DNA of 64,000 bases from Entoloma clypeatum (GCA_963565915.1 OY751493.1:2294001-2358000); one strand, 5' to 3'; positions 10,115 to 22,205 are shown, counted from the first letter of the stretch. The notes: generated from the letters alone by a model not told the origin. Translations and numbers: made by a program.

Positions 10115-10672
10115 GTGTTGGGCACGAGACGACGCCGTTGGACGTGAGTGGGGGGGCCGTTGGGCATGAATTGAGGCTGTGGGGCGCGAGTGAGGGGCCG
10201 TTGGTCGTGAGAGGAGGCCACTGGATGCGAGAGTGGACCGTTGCGCGCGAGTGGGGAGCGGTGGGCATGAGAAGGTGCCGTTGGGCGTTAGAGAGGGCCG
10301 TTGCGCGCTAGTACGGCCATTGGGCACGAGAGGCAGCCGTTGCACATGCGAGGGGGATCTTGGGCACGAAGGGCGGCCGTTTGGCATGATGGGCAGGCAC
10401 AAGAGGGGCCGTTGGGTGTGCAGGGAGGCCATTGGGCAGTAGAGGGGGCCGTTGGGCATGATGGGCAGCCGTTGGACACACAAAGGGTCCGTTGGGCATG
10501 AAGGGGCGGTGTTGGGTGCAAAGGGAGGCCGTTGGGCATTAAAGGGGGCCATTGGGCAGCGGTGGTGGCCATTGGGCGGGCGGGGTGTTGGGCGCAAAGA
10601 AAGGCCGTTGGTCATCAGTTGGGGTCGTTGGGTGCCAGGGGGGGCATTGGGCGCAAGGACGGGCCACTTGTT
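10115..10672 (+). repeat. 20-bp minisatellite, block 3 (longest)
   Basis: About 560 bp of units of the GGCCGTTGGGC.CGAGxGxGG type with frequent single-base changes. The opening units correspond one-to-one with those of block 1, showing that the array was copied together with the hAT-like end and not assembled independently. Confidence 0.85.
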
Positions 10673-10926
10673 TTGAAGCTACAACTGAGTGGAATACATT
10701 TCTAGCCTGTATATAAACTCTTGCTCAGAGTCACAAAGGTTAAGAATTGAGTGAAACATGGTGAAAACATAGCTAAAACATATGATTACAGTGTTATTTT
10801 TTTGTATCTGTGTTTACAGTGCTATTTTTGTTGTATCTGTACTATTATTGCTGTGTTATTTTTGTTATATCTGTGTGCCTCTCATTGCAGAGCGAGCAAT
10901 GGGTGGATGTGTCGATTCGATGTTGG
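10673..10926. other. non-coding stretch with a T-rich imperfect tandem repeat
   Basis: No gene is supported. Between about 10790 and 10880 a T-rich unit (GTGTTATTTTTGTTGTATCTGT) recurs roughly three times with variation. Confidence 0.45.
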
Positions 10927-11185
10927 ATGATGCACGACACGCACACATCAAATGTGTCAAATATATGTAAACAAACTCAAAAAACATCGCATTTCTCCTT
11001 AATATGGCTACACAGGAGGAAGTAAGCTTACAGACTATATCAATTATGTACCAGAGTATCATATGTCAATAAATATGTATTTATTTCATGAATTTTCGCC
11101 ACGGATTTGAGCATATAGCAATGCGACGCTTTATACCAAACAACAGTAAACAATGTGCAAATGCATCACGCAGGTGCGCGTCCCC
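10927..11185 (+). repeat. ~260-bp dispersed repeat, copy 2
   Basis: Direct-orientation partner of 9030-9292. It ends at CACGCAGGTGCGCGTC, immediately before copia integrase codons begin, so this repeat forms the left breakpoint of the second copia fragment. Confidence 0.6.
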
Positions 11186-11578
11186 GCAGTCGAACGGCAT
11201 CTCCGAACGGCTGAACCAAATCCTTGCCAAGTCAGCAAGGACTATGCTCATTGCATTGGGACTGCCTACCTTTATGTGGGCGGAGGCAATGCATCATTCG
11301 GTGGGGATCTGCACACTTGTACCATCCCGGGCCTTGCCTGGCTGTATCACCCCACTCGAAAAGGCGACAGGTGCAAAACCCGACTTGAGAGGCATCCTGG
11401 AATTTGGGTCAGTGGTGTGGGTAAAGAGGTTGAACATTGGGAAACTCAATCCTCAAGCGCTTGAGGGATGGTTTGTTGGGTATGATGAAGAATCAAAGGG
11501 ACATCGTGTCTTCTGGCATGGTAAGCACTCTGTTTCTGTTGAACACAATGTGGTTTTTGACAGGAAACTCCTTGTTGA

Positions 11579-12452
11579 TAGGCAATAGCACAGGTACGGG
11601 TAACCCACATGGGTCATGGGTATGGATATCCACAGGTATGGGTACAGGTTGTGATTTTGCAACCCGCAACCCATAACGGTACCTGTCACACATCACACTC
11701 TGATGTGGCTTGCGCACCACCACTGCCATCTCTGACGCACCACCACTGCCATCTCTGGCACACCACCACTGTCTCCAACAGCTGCTCCCCATCTCTGACG
11801 GCTTCAAATTGAGCCTCAACAGCCTCCAGTCGAGCCCAATGGCTGCCTCTTGTTCAATGGCCGCTCCTCAGGCCCAATGGCCCCACTCATGTCCAGAGGC
11901 CCCCACCGGCCTCCAGGTGTGCCCAAAGGCCGCTCCTCACGCCCAACGGCCCCCAGTCTTACCCAATAGCCGTCTCTCGCACCAACAGCTGCCTCTTGCC
12001 CCCAACACCCCCCATCTTGAGTCAACAGCCACTCCTCATGCCCAATGGCCCCCACTCATGTCCAGAGGCCCCCACTCACCCCCATGCCCTCCAGTCACCC
12101 CCAATGGCCACCTTTCACACCCATTGCCCTCCACTTGCGCCGAATGGCCATGTATCATGCCCAACTCGCACCCAGAGGAGGGGAGGAGCAGGGAGGATGG
12201 GGCTGGAGATGACAAGTCCCCAGCAGGGTGTAGGATGACACATGCATGCCGCATGCGTCTCATAGTCTATTTTTTTGTATTTTAATTCATCATGTTTTTG
12301 TCTCCTATAAAAACCCGTGTGGGAACCCAAACCCACTGCTACCTGCATGTGCCTGCGCCTCATCTACCTGCAGGTCGATGGGTTGCTACCCATGCAGGTA
12401 CGGGTACGGGTCAGTGTTGGAGTACTAGTGGGAGTACCTGTGCCATTGTCTA
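11579..12452. mobile_element. 874-bp hAT-like non-autonomous element inside copia
   Basis: Terminal inverted repeats of about 19 bp follow the pattern TAGRCAATRGCACAGGTAC (left end as read, right end reverse-complemented, two differences). A perfect 8-bp target duplication CTTGTTGA lies at 11571-11578 and 12453-12460. Inside each end are repeats of GGGTA/TACCC and CAGGTA type, a likely set of subterminal binding sites. The centre carries the 20-bp minisatellite in reverse orientation. No transposase is encoded. Confidence 0.88.
11850..12170 (-). repeat. 20-bp minisatellite, block 4 (reverse orientation)
   Basis: Units of the type CCCAATGGCCCCCACTCATG, the reverse complement of the units at 7.7-10.7 kb and more degenerate. 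The block lies in the middle of the 874-bp hAT-like element. Confidence 0.75.
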
Positions 12453-12904
12453 CTTGTTGATGCCAAAAGTGAGGACATTGAGGGAGTATTGATATTTTGG
12501 TTTCATCCACCCCTGCACCTGTGTCAACGCCAGCGCCCACAGTGCCTATTGTCATGTCAGTGCCAGTGCCCATGGAATCAATTGTCGACACATCTGAAGT
12601 CCCTGTTGTTCCTGCTTCGAAACGCCGCAACTCTCTCACTGGACTTCCCCAGTACGATCCTGCAACCTATGGCTGTGGAAGGCGCTGTCCTGCCATGAAC
12701 AATACTGCTCTTGTCATTAAAGATAACGGAGAGGGATTAGACAGAAGCAATTTTGCTTCCGCCTCAGAGTTTGCCTTAGCAATCATGGGTGACCATCCCA
12801 TGCATCAGCATTCCCACAAATTGCTCACCACCTCATTTGCTCACAGTGAGCTGAAAAGTCTCAAGAGTTTCAAGAGTTCGCAAGTAATTACATACAACTT
12901 TTGT

Positions 12905-15900
12905 CAATTCAAGATACAGATAAAAATTTGTGTGTGTGATGATCCACATAACTATTTACAAAGTAAGTGCGAAAAATGTCAAGAGCAACAGAAATATGAT
13001 AGTCCTCCGGCAATGGTGATGAACCATAGACGGGTAACAAATGAGCCCCGTGGATGATGGAATCAATGTGGACAACCGCGACACTGTGCTTATTGCCTTT
13101 GAATTCAGGCTGTACTACCCACATCCCTGTTTCATCATCTGGACCATCGCCAATAGGGACAAACCAATTGACAAGAGCAGATGAGTAATCATGGCCATCA
13201 TACTGAAACAAGAAGAAAGGAGCACCCAACCAATGACCATACCCTCCATTCCAGGGAGGTTGGGATTTGTCTCTACAAAGACTGTATCATACCGTGGGTA
13301 CTGGCCACGCCAGTTTGGATGTGATTGTATCCGTTCACGGGTCATACCACCCGCACCACACAGATCACTAGGAGCATAGTATCTGGCAAGGGCAGAGTGA
13401 TAGACAAAGATTCTTCCCGAAAACCGAGGACATTGTTCAAGTGGAATGGATGATGATGGAACATCTGAGTCTGGGTGCTTTTGGTCCCACAAAAAACAGC
13501 GGAGGGCCTCTGGAAACCTGGGCTGATTGATATGATTGGTAAGCTCATTGAGAAAGCGAGGATAATTTTGTTTTAAAGAATTTATCAAGTATATAGATGG
13601 ACTAAAATGGACAAATTATTTACCAGAGGTTTTTGCAAGCTTCACTGACGAAAGTACCTGCAGTCCTTCCTCTGGCCACAGGTCATTGAGGTCATCTTCA
13701 TCGCCAGCTGGCAGAGAAGCAAGAGATCCAGGGGCACCACCTACCATGGCTGCTGCAGTATATGAAAATGTTGAGCCAGCCATCATGCCCCACCACATGA
13801 GCTTCTGCCAGAGTGCATTGATCTTGTCAAGACAGCAATTTGTCCAAAGCATTTGATGGAGGGCTTTGAATCAGCTGGAACAATGCCAGGGTTTCTTGAC
13901 AGCCTTGATGTGCTTTGACTCTGTGATAGAAGAACAGAGCCCGTTGGGTGCACCAAAGTGCTTGATCGTGTGTGCGTAATGCATCATGGAATGCTGGCGT
14001 GGAAGGGAGATAGAGGTTCAGACACCAGTTTCAATAAGGATCATGCAGAGCTCATGAAAGCACTTTAAGGCACCCTCAAGCTGGTTGATGGTGTCTGGTG
14101 TGAACATCAGGAAAATGGGATGGTTAGGATAAGGCTAGATAAGGTCTTAGAAAGTGTAAAATATCAACAATATATGTAACTCTTATATACAGTCTGATAA
14201 GGCCAGTTAAAGCCAGGTAGCATTGGTGCGATTCACAAGATAACCCACCCTTGGGTAATTCCCAACAATTGATCTGCTTGGGCAGAGAATGGATTATGAT
14301 ACAAGGATGTGACTGAAATAGACAACAATGATATTCTCTTGCAACTCAAAACCAGAACAATGAAAGCTGTCTGGACATCCCAACATTTATAAGGTCAGGT
14401 AGAGTTTCTAAAATCTCATCTTTCAGATGTTTCATAACCACTGAGTATCTGGCTGTGTGAATCTGATTGGAACAGACAAGAATGATGCAATTTTGTGAGC
14501 TGAAACCATAATGATGGAAGCTGTTAGAATATCTCAACCTTTATAACATAGTTGTGATCACTGGATATCTGGCAGCTTGTACATGATAATAATCTACAGG
14601 AATTACAAATGTAGGATAATCACAGAAAGGCCCCACGAGATGTGGCAAAATTCTACCAGTGAGATGGTTCAAGATGGCTTGGTATCTGGTTGGTTGTATG
14701 GGATAATGAGTTACAAGAATTATGAGTGTAGGATAATTACTAAAGAATGCAGTAGATATGGCAAAAATATACCACTAAGATGGTTTGGTATAGCTTGGTA
14801 TCTGGCTGGTTGAATGCAACAATGATCTGCAAGAATTATGAGTGTAGAATAATTACTAAAAGAATGCAGTAGATATGGCAAAAATATACCATCTGATACT
14901 GACACACCCTCCCTATTAGATGTCATTGTGCTGGGCCAAGCATCAGTGAATGGCCATCTCTTGCAAGAATTACAAGTAGTTATAAAGGATTACAATGTAT
15001 CTGGAAGCTTGGTGCTCTGAGATTATTATCTTACAAACCCTTCCAAACTAATCGAATAAATACAGGTACTGTTCATTATATACTGTTCTGGTAGAGGAAG
15101 CATCAGCAGATGAACATTCAATGACATTCTTACACCAGATTATAAGCCCTGGTAATGCCTTATATCACCTTATTTGGTAGTAGCAGAGCACAAATTTATG
15201 ATCACATCTGCCTGGTCATACCAGGCCCCTGCCGATTTCCTGATGAAGGCGTTATGACAGGCAAGGTAAGAGAAGTCCAAGAACATCGCGACACACTTCA
15301 CCATGTTGGACAGCACATATCCAGTGATTGCACTCAGATATACCTAGCATCAGATAGGGCATTTAGGGTACATTGTGACAATACTTTCAAGTAGCACATA
15401 CCTTCATCAGGGCCTTTGTATCATCTCCTGTCCACTGCTCAGAATTATGCTCCTCATGGAAGCGCTGCAACCCTGGAAATGGAGGGGCCCAAGAGATCCT
15501 GGTATTGATGATAAGTTTCATGGGATCAAGAAAGAATAAATTATCCACCTCTGATCAATATCCTGAAGTATTACCAGTGCTCTTGCTGGCAAGTAAACCT
15601 CTTGTATATAGGTTTGAATCCACACCACTAAATGGTCTTTGAAGGTGCCTTTGATGTTCTGATGAAGCAGATCGGGTGTCAAAAGCTCATGGATATTGGC
15701 ACGAGGGAACACAGAACTGAACGGCTATAGGATTTAAAAAGAATTAGTGGCCATCGAGAGGATATAAAAGAAAAGTACATACCACAACATCAGCCCGAAT
15801 ACCATAGTCATCCCACAGAGTTTCCGGATCAAAGCAACCAATGAGAAAGTCGGTCTTCTGATGCGACTGATGCAGGGCATCCGGATCATCGAGAGACCCA

Positions 15901-17300
15901 GCTTTTGCATCACATCTACCCATCCATTAGTAAATATTGTAGAGGGATATCAATAGGAATAATGTACTTTGGGCACCAGTACTGAACAATGCATGCAAGC
16001 TGTTCAGGATAATCTGCAATATATGGACCAATGCTGTAAAAAGCACGCCGCAAGTGTCCGTTGGGGCAGTGGACAATATCTGGGGTGGTCATGCCATCCT
16101 TCAGAGGCTCATAAATTCTTGCGAGACAAGCATGGTAAAGTTGTCGCAAAAATCTCGCAAACTCTTTGGTTTTTTGTTCCTTCTTACTGACTGATCACGG
16201 ATGAACATTACTATGGAACAGTTTGATGATGTGCATTCCGTACCTTTAGGGATTGGAAGAAATGTGACAGGCAGGACACTGCTCCCTCTTGCATGATGTG
16301 CCGTATTGGTGAGCCACCAGGTGAGATGTAGACAGGGTGATATTGTTGGTGGTCAGTCGCAACTGAGACAGTTGTCTTATCGCTACCTGTGACAATTGGG
16401 ATAAAAAATGGCACCTCGGCTGCCACTCCCGCTGTTTCATGTATCTTCTCCTGATAGGCCCAATTCAGTAATGAGGTTGAAGAAATATGAATGTTTGAAT
16501 TACCACTTTGTCCCAAGCCCAGTCTGATGAAGGTAAGTTGGAATCAACTTGTTGACCAGACAACTCAAATTGCATATACGGAGCATAATGCATCTGCCCA
16601 TGAAACTGCGGATTCCCCATCTGTTGATGTATCAGAAGGCGGGAGTCGTGTGTACACAATTCATATGTCTCCATCATTCATTTTGGCGGATCTGCTGGTA
16701 GTGGTCCCTGGTAACGTATCTGAACCGTGGCCCAAGGGCAATCACCGTCATGGATAGCATCAATGGTATCATAGAGGTCATTGGCATTTGACCAGGGAAC
16801 AGTGTCTTCACCACGTGCACAAAGAATCTGTGCTGCCCAGAGGTCCAAGGCTTGGTTGATCTGAGAGGCAGAACTCTGGAGGTTGACAAAATGATAGTCG
16901 GCAAAATCAAATTCAACCTGATTGTTGAACGGTGTCCATGGGTTTTTTGGGGGTTCCTCAGGGACAGGTGGTGCATATGGTGGAAGATTGTGTCCATTTT
17001 CATCACATGGTGTGGCTAGCCATAAATCATCAGATGATGTTCCGTTTTGAAAATATGTAAAACTACTCACCAGTAAAAATGGGGTGATGAGCATACCAAT
17101 AAGAGCGGTCTTCTGCACGTTCGCTGTCTGATGGTGGTGTAATATCCTGATGAACAATGTTGAGATGTTGTGTCAAATTGCCAGGACGTCGGAATTTCTG
17201 GGAGCAGTTTGGACATTGATATGAAGGGAAATAGATGGTAGATAGAGGAGGCATTGGAAATGGAAGAGATTGGGAATATGGAAGACAATTAGGCACAGGT
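12905..17300 (-). pseudogene. degenerate Plavaka-type DNA transposase
   Basis: Read on the minus strand, the pieces are in the order known for this Agaricomycete transposase family. A C2H2 finger comes first (CPNC...HLNIVH, about 17155-17225). Then a W/P-rich segment (16680-17000), a core with GSDKTTVSVATDHQQYHPVY (about 16390-16320), LYHACLARIYEPLKDG (16140), and PDLLHQNIKGTFKDHL (15690). HTIKHFGAPNG and ITESKHIKAVKKPW lie near 13960-13890. A conserved C-terminus has YAPSDLCGAGGM, NPNLPGMEGM and GAHLLPVYGSSPLPEDYH (13590-12950). There are several in-frame stops, a frameshift near 13225, small introns, and a ~1-kb foreign insert near 14.1-15.1 kb. It cannot be active. Its N-terminus faces the DUF6532-type gene starting at 17421. 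Family assignment is from recognised motifs, not a search. Confidence 0.75.
14597..14950 (+). repeat. ~117-bp tandem repeat, three degenerate units
   Basis: Units begin at about 14597, 14717 and 14831 with (A)AGAATTATGAGTGTAGGAT and share GATATGGCAAAAATATACCA and the TGGTATCTGGCTGGTTG motif (the third unit is partial). The array lies in a ~1-kb AT-rich segment (about 14110-15140) that separates Plavaka coding blocks. It therefore probably belongs to an inserted element whose ends I could not define. Weaker related units extend left to about 14390. Confidence 0.65.
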
Positions 17301-17420
17301 GAGAGGGAAACAAGGAAGGCAAGGCCAAATAAACCATAAGTTGACTAGTTGTAATCACAAGAATTGGACCACGACGCCACATCTGCTTTCCTCCGATAAT
17401 CCAACTCGCTGGTCGAGACA

Positions 17421-19600
17421 ATGGCAACTTGCTGCAGGAGCACCAGAAATAACACCGCCAAAAATCCCGAGGCTGTAGATGAACTTGCCAGTGCTGGAAT
17501 TACAGTGCTGGGCACAAGGGCATCAGAAGTTGCTTCAGCAGGGGAAAAGAGCCAACCTGCAGGACAAAAAGGCTCAGCTAAGGTTTAATTCCATATTTCA
17601 GACTCAAAAATGTATTTAAAAAGGCCCACAGAAAAAGCGCACTTCTGAGGAGCTCAGTGAATCAGAGGCGGAGCCGGTTGTTGAACCCGGGACTGTATTG
17701 GTTTCACCTGAAAGCGCCAGTGTTCAACCTTCCAAAAAGAAAATGTGGAATGGAGTAGGTACTCACCTCGATCAATGGAAATATATGTGCCAATGAGGAC
17801 CAGGATGAGAAGCCCATGAAAAAACCTACAAAAACATCTGGGGGGGCTAAACCAAAAAGCGCAAAGGCAAGTCACTCTTAACACCACAAATTGAGATAGT
17901 GTTAACATCCCCCCCAGGTTAACCCCGGTCCCTGAGACCTTCCAGACCAGAATTGAGATACCAACCCAGAGAAACCAGACAAACTGAATCCGCGGAGGAC
18001 ATCTGCGCAACTGGCGAAAGCGAATGCAGACTACGACCTTGTGACAGCTCAGGTCGAGGAGCTCCTAAGAAAAAGAAACGAGATGCTGGCACAACTTGAA
18101 TTAGCACAGGAGGCAGATGAAGATCTCGAGAAGTATACTCGCATCACAAATGCTAGCGACCTTCCCTGCATTGACCACAATCAGCCATTTTTGTCAGATG
18201 AGATGGAAGTCGACTCAGATAGCCCTAAGAAGATGGTCAGTGATAGCAATACTTCACAACTAGTAGAAAAGCTCACCTATTATATCTGCAGTGCAAGAAG
18301 AAACCTGGACGGGGAGAGGCAAGAGCGGCTGTGGAAGAACAGAAGAAATCCCTGTGTCGGTAAGTCTTTGATCAACAAGAACATGTGACCAAGTCTAACG
18401 CCAAGGATCTAGCGGAACCCTGGCATTGACGGTGCCCAAGAAGCGCCCAACCAGCCTGAACCCCGTCTGGTTTGCCCAAGCTCTACCACAGGCTCGGTCT
18501 GCTGCTCACCTCTCCACTGTATCATCCCTGAAGACTGCCAAACCCTCAGTCCCTTCCGATAACAAGTTTGATGAAGCTGGTGGTATTCAAGATGACGATA
18601 TAGGTCAAACAAGGTGCGTGCTCCTACTACCCATCCAAAACTTGCCATCTCTCATCTCATCTTCCGGTAGCTTGTTCAGATTGTTCAGGATGCAAGCAGC
18701 GATGATGACTCAGATGTAGTTATCATGGATTGTCCTGTGTTGTCATTGACTCCATGCCACCAACTTGCGACTACTGGACGCAAACTCAAACAGAAGTTGT
18801 CAAGAACACTGGTCATCAAGCACGAACAAAAACTGATCAAGAGCGAGCCATCTGTCATCGCAATCTCGAGTTCATCCTCTGTGGCCCCCAATGAGAGCAA
18901 CAGCGGTGCTATTCCTGCAATTTTTGACAAACAATGGACCACAGATATTCTACCAACAATCTTCCATGCATTCTTTGCCTTTGAGGATCCATTTCCCAGA
19001 CACCTGACAGCTGTCTTGGTTCCATGTGTTCGTGAAGCCCTCCAGCTTGCGGTGCCAGGTCATTCTTACAAAGTGACAGCCAGTTGTAGTGTTGTTAAGA
19101 AGGTGAGTACTGGCACCTCAACTCTGTAATGCCGTCAATCTTACCTCCTCATAGGCCTATGATCGTGTCAACAGCAAATGTTCACTTTTCAGCTCACAAG
19201 CTGCTGAAGTTGTCTGCAAGTACTTCCTTCAAGCACAATTTATTCACAACCCCGAGGCAATCAAGAAGTATGTTGCATGGGCCGTTTGGTTCAATGGCCC
19301 CATGCTGTATAAGTCCCCCACCCCAGAGGAGTGCACAATAGTAGATGAGGATGATATGAACTACATGGTAAGCCTGCTGTTTTTCTAGATCGTTCTCCAT
19401 GCCCATTCAGATTTAGCATCCCAGTGGACTTTTCGAGTCTCAATTCATTATTGAGACTGCAGCACCCATTTTGAAAGCAATACAGCATTCAATCAGCGAT
19501 TATGGGCTCCTGAAAGGGGGGATTGCATTGGTGGCAGCAGCAGTAAGCACACACTGTAACATTAAAGTAATCCTATGCCTATCATTGTTGTACACAGGTT
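17421..19600 (+). pseudogene. DUF6532-type Agaricomycete gene, 3' end lost
   Basis: ATG at 17421 opens a low-complexity Ala/Ser/Lys-rich N-terminus. A region at 17990-18260 with a coiled-coil-like stretch (EELLRKRNEMLAQLELAQEA) follows. The C-terminal domain is spread over exons at about 18720-19106, 19156-19367 and 19420-19543, and short canonical GT-AG introns link these. The domain carries YDRVNSKCS, YVAWAVWFNGPMLYKSPTPEEC and then PSGLFESQFIIETAAP, which I recognise as the DUF6532 pattern common in mushrooms. Function is unknown. Downstream of 19600 the next exon is replaced by a minus-strand copia fragment, so the gene is truncated. It is divergent to the Plavaka transposase with about 170 bp between putative starts. 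Confidence 0.6.
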
Positions 19601-22174
19601 AATCATGAACGTTCAGGTGGCGTATTGTCCCGGCTTTTACAAGGTGAGCTGAAAACTCAGCACTTGTGAATTTGCCTCCATGGTCCGTTCCAAGGATCTT
19701 GATCCCTGATGAGCCACGCTGACTCTTTACCCATAGTGTTCAAGGCTTCAGTCCAGTCCGGTTTTTTGACCAAAAAATTGATGAACTGGAGACTGGCAGT
19801 TCATTTTTTTTTTCTCAAAGTCTGAAAAAACTGGACTGGACTGGTAAAGACTGGTTTAAACCAGTTTAAACTGGTAAAATCCTCAACCATCTATAAACCT
19901 ATTAAAAGCCTGTTTTTTCAATCAACAACTTGAAAATATACTCAATTTATTATCAATAACATGTTTTTCAAGCATTTTGGATATAAACTCTTGTAAAAAT
20001 GATTGAAAACTGTATAAAAGAATATTTTTGCCTATAGAAGTACAGTTTTTGAATGAATATATGGTTAAAAACTGGAACCAGTTCATATTTTTCAGATCCA
20101 AAACTAGAACTGGGGGTGAACCAGTCTAATTTTTTTTCAAATTTGGAGAGACTGGAGACTGGTTGAGCTCAAAATTAGTGAGACCTGAACTGCCAGTTCA
20201 GGTCTCTTCCAGTCCAGTCCAGTCCAGTTCAGGTTCATTTTCCAGTTTATAAGACTAAACCCTCAAACACTATTTATCCAGGCCTCATAATGGGTATAGG
20301 ATGAGAAGGCCTCAGATTTCACCTTCAAAAAGGTGATGTGCAGCTCACGCGATGAGAGGTCAGTGTGGGTGTGTATGTAGCAATGCCCCCTGAGCGAGAC
20401 AATGCTCATAGGTCCCATCAGGTCAGATACGACCTTATCACCATAGTCCTCATAAGTCGTGTCACTTTCTGTTGGAAAAGCAGCTCAATGGATTTTCCCT
20501 TGCACACAGGCAATGCAGCAGGAGAGATTGGATTTGGGCTCAATATGTACACCCACGATGGCGCCTTTGGACACCATCTCATGGAGAGTCCAAATGTTAA
20601 TGTGACCGAGACACCGGTGGAGGTCATCGATGGACAGCGCTTCATCAGCGACATTGGCATGCAGGGTGTGGAGAGATGGGATAGAAGAGCTGATATGATA
20701 GAGATTTTGAATATGAAGTACAACACCCAGAATGGCACATTTGGGTTGTGGGCCTCTCATCATACAGACACCATCCTCAATGATAAGAGAACATCCTGCC
20801 CTATCCATTGCAGTGACAGAAATCAGCATAAACGCCATTAACAGCACGTACAGTACACATTTCAAAGTAACTGGGAGGCCAGGCCCCCTATTGCATGAAG
20901 GTAGGAAGACGAGAATGTCGCCATGGCTGATAGCATCATAGCTTCGTCCATTGGCAGCATGGACAGGCTTGGGTGTGATTGCCTCGAAGTTAGTAAACTT
21001 TGACCTGTCCAGAGAGAAGTGGCTAGTGGTGCCACAGTCGAGAAGGATGTTGGTCACAGTGGATGTGACAAGGGCAGTGTGGTCGTGGCCAGACATAACA
21101 GCAAGAGCAATGAGCTCCACGCCGCTTTCCAGACCATCAGGAGGACAGTGGATGGACACAGTGAAGGCATAATTTGGAGTCTGAGACGAGCCATCAGGCT
21201 TCAAGGCATTCAACGTGGCATTCATGTTTTCACCGGTCTCTCTCTCCTTCGCCTTCTCCTGCTGTTTCTTCCACCAGTCTGGGACTTGACCCTCCTTTCC
21301 CCCTCCTTTGAGAAGCAATTCTCCTTAACATGCCCAGTTTTTTTGCAGTTCCTGCAAGTCTTCGTCGACTTTCCCTTTCCATTGTCCTTCCCCTTACCCC
21401 TCAATGTGCCAGATGACTGTGAGGAGGAGCTCTTTGTGTATGCAGCGACCAGCGCCGCATTTGACTTGTGTATGCTGTCCTCAATAGCGGTGGTGTCAGC
21501 TTCAATTTCAAGATGCATGATGAGGTGAGCTGCTTCCCATTTTCAGCCATGTTTGTTGAGAGGGTAGTAATGATTGGTTCATAGAAGGGGACAAGGATAA
21601 GGGATGTCTGAATATAACTGACAAATTGTGCATCAGTAAGGGGTGTACCGAGATTTGCGAGATGTTCGCAAATATTCTCGAGGTGAGATAAGTGAGTTCG
21701 CATGTTACCACCGTCGAGGAGTCTTGATGCTGTGAGCTGAGCGAGGAGACTGTTCTGGTACAGGTTACCCTTCGTTGTGTTGATACTATGAAGTTTTGCC
21801 CAGATGGCAGCAGCAGAGGTTTTGTCTTTGATTTGTGTAAATGTGGATTTGTCAACCGTGCTGTAGAAGACTTCGCAGACGGTAGCCTCACGAGAGGCAT
21901 AATCCTTGGCCTTGTCCAAGTGCGTGTCGACTTCATTGTCAGTTAGTTCCATCATAGATCCAGGGAGGTATGTTTTCCTGTTGCGAACTTTGAGCCGCAC
22001 AGGTTTATGCATGGTTCCTTCGAGATGACGTGCAAGCTTCTTCAAGGTCACTAAATTAATGATGTGTTCCTCATAATGGAGCCAGTTCAATCCATCGCTC
22101 GTAAGGTTTGGCAGATTGACAACTTTTACTGTCAATGTTGCAGATTCATTTGTAACTTTGGCAGAAGGGCCCAT
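19601..22174 (-). pseudogene. third copia element, gag to integrase, on the minus strand
   Basis: From ATG at 22174 the minus strand encodes a UBN2-type Gag (motifs WLHYEEHI and AAAIWAKLHSINTTKGNLY). After a frameshift comes a CCHC zinc knuckle CRNCKKTGHVKENC (about 21350-21310). After another frameshift comes the protease LLDCGTTSHF (about 21045), then the GAG-pre-integrase block (LHRCLGHI, CIACVQGK), and the integrase core down to the hAT insertion at 20272. Integrase resumes beyond it (GTDHGGKFTSAE, about 19700) and ends at 19601 next to the DUF6532 gene. RT and RNase H are absent. Compared with the 2942-7461 copy it keeps its gag, and it is a separate family. Confidence 0.8.
19734..20272. 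mobile_element. 539-bp hAT-like element inserted in copia integrase
   Basis: Starts TAGTGTTCAAGGCTTCAG and ends CCCTCAAACACTA. It is flanked by TTTACCCA (19726-19733) and TTTATCCA (20273-20280), an 8-bp target duplication with one C/T difference. Numerous CCAGT/ACTGG and AAACTGG/CCAGTTT motifs fill both subterminal regions. No coding capacity. Integrase codons lie on both sides. Confidence 0.85.
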
Positions 22175-22205
22175 AACCTGTTGTTCTATAGTAGGGTGGA
22201 AGCAA

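Larger units (their letters stand above)
11186..12840 (+). pseudogene. second copia fragment (integrase C-terminus and linker)
   Basis: From about 11186 the plus strand encodes the end of a copia integrase: SPQSNGISERLN, then the GFVGYD-like fold region with WFVGYDEESKGHRVFW (about 11470-11520), then FDRKLL. The frame is interrupted by a hAT-like element at 11579-12452 and resumes in the same frame with an acidic block. A shifted frame then carries the Pro/Val-rich linker and the region before reverse transcriptase (up to about 12800). RT and RNase H are missing. It is a different copia family from the 2942-7461 copy. Confidence 0.8.

Noticed and set aside
7592..12363. Many open frames of 60-190 codons rich in Pro, Asn, Cys and His on both strands
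   Set aside because: They are translations of the 20-bp minisatellite. A 60-bp period keeps frames open without selection, and all frames look alike.
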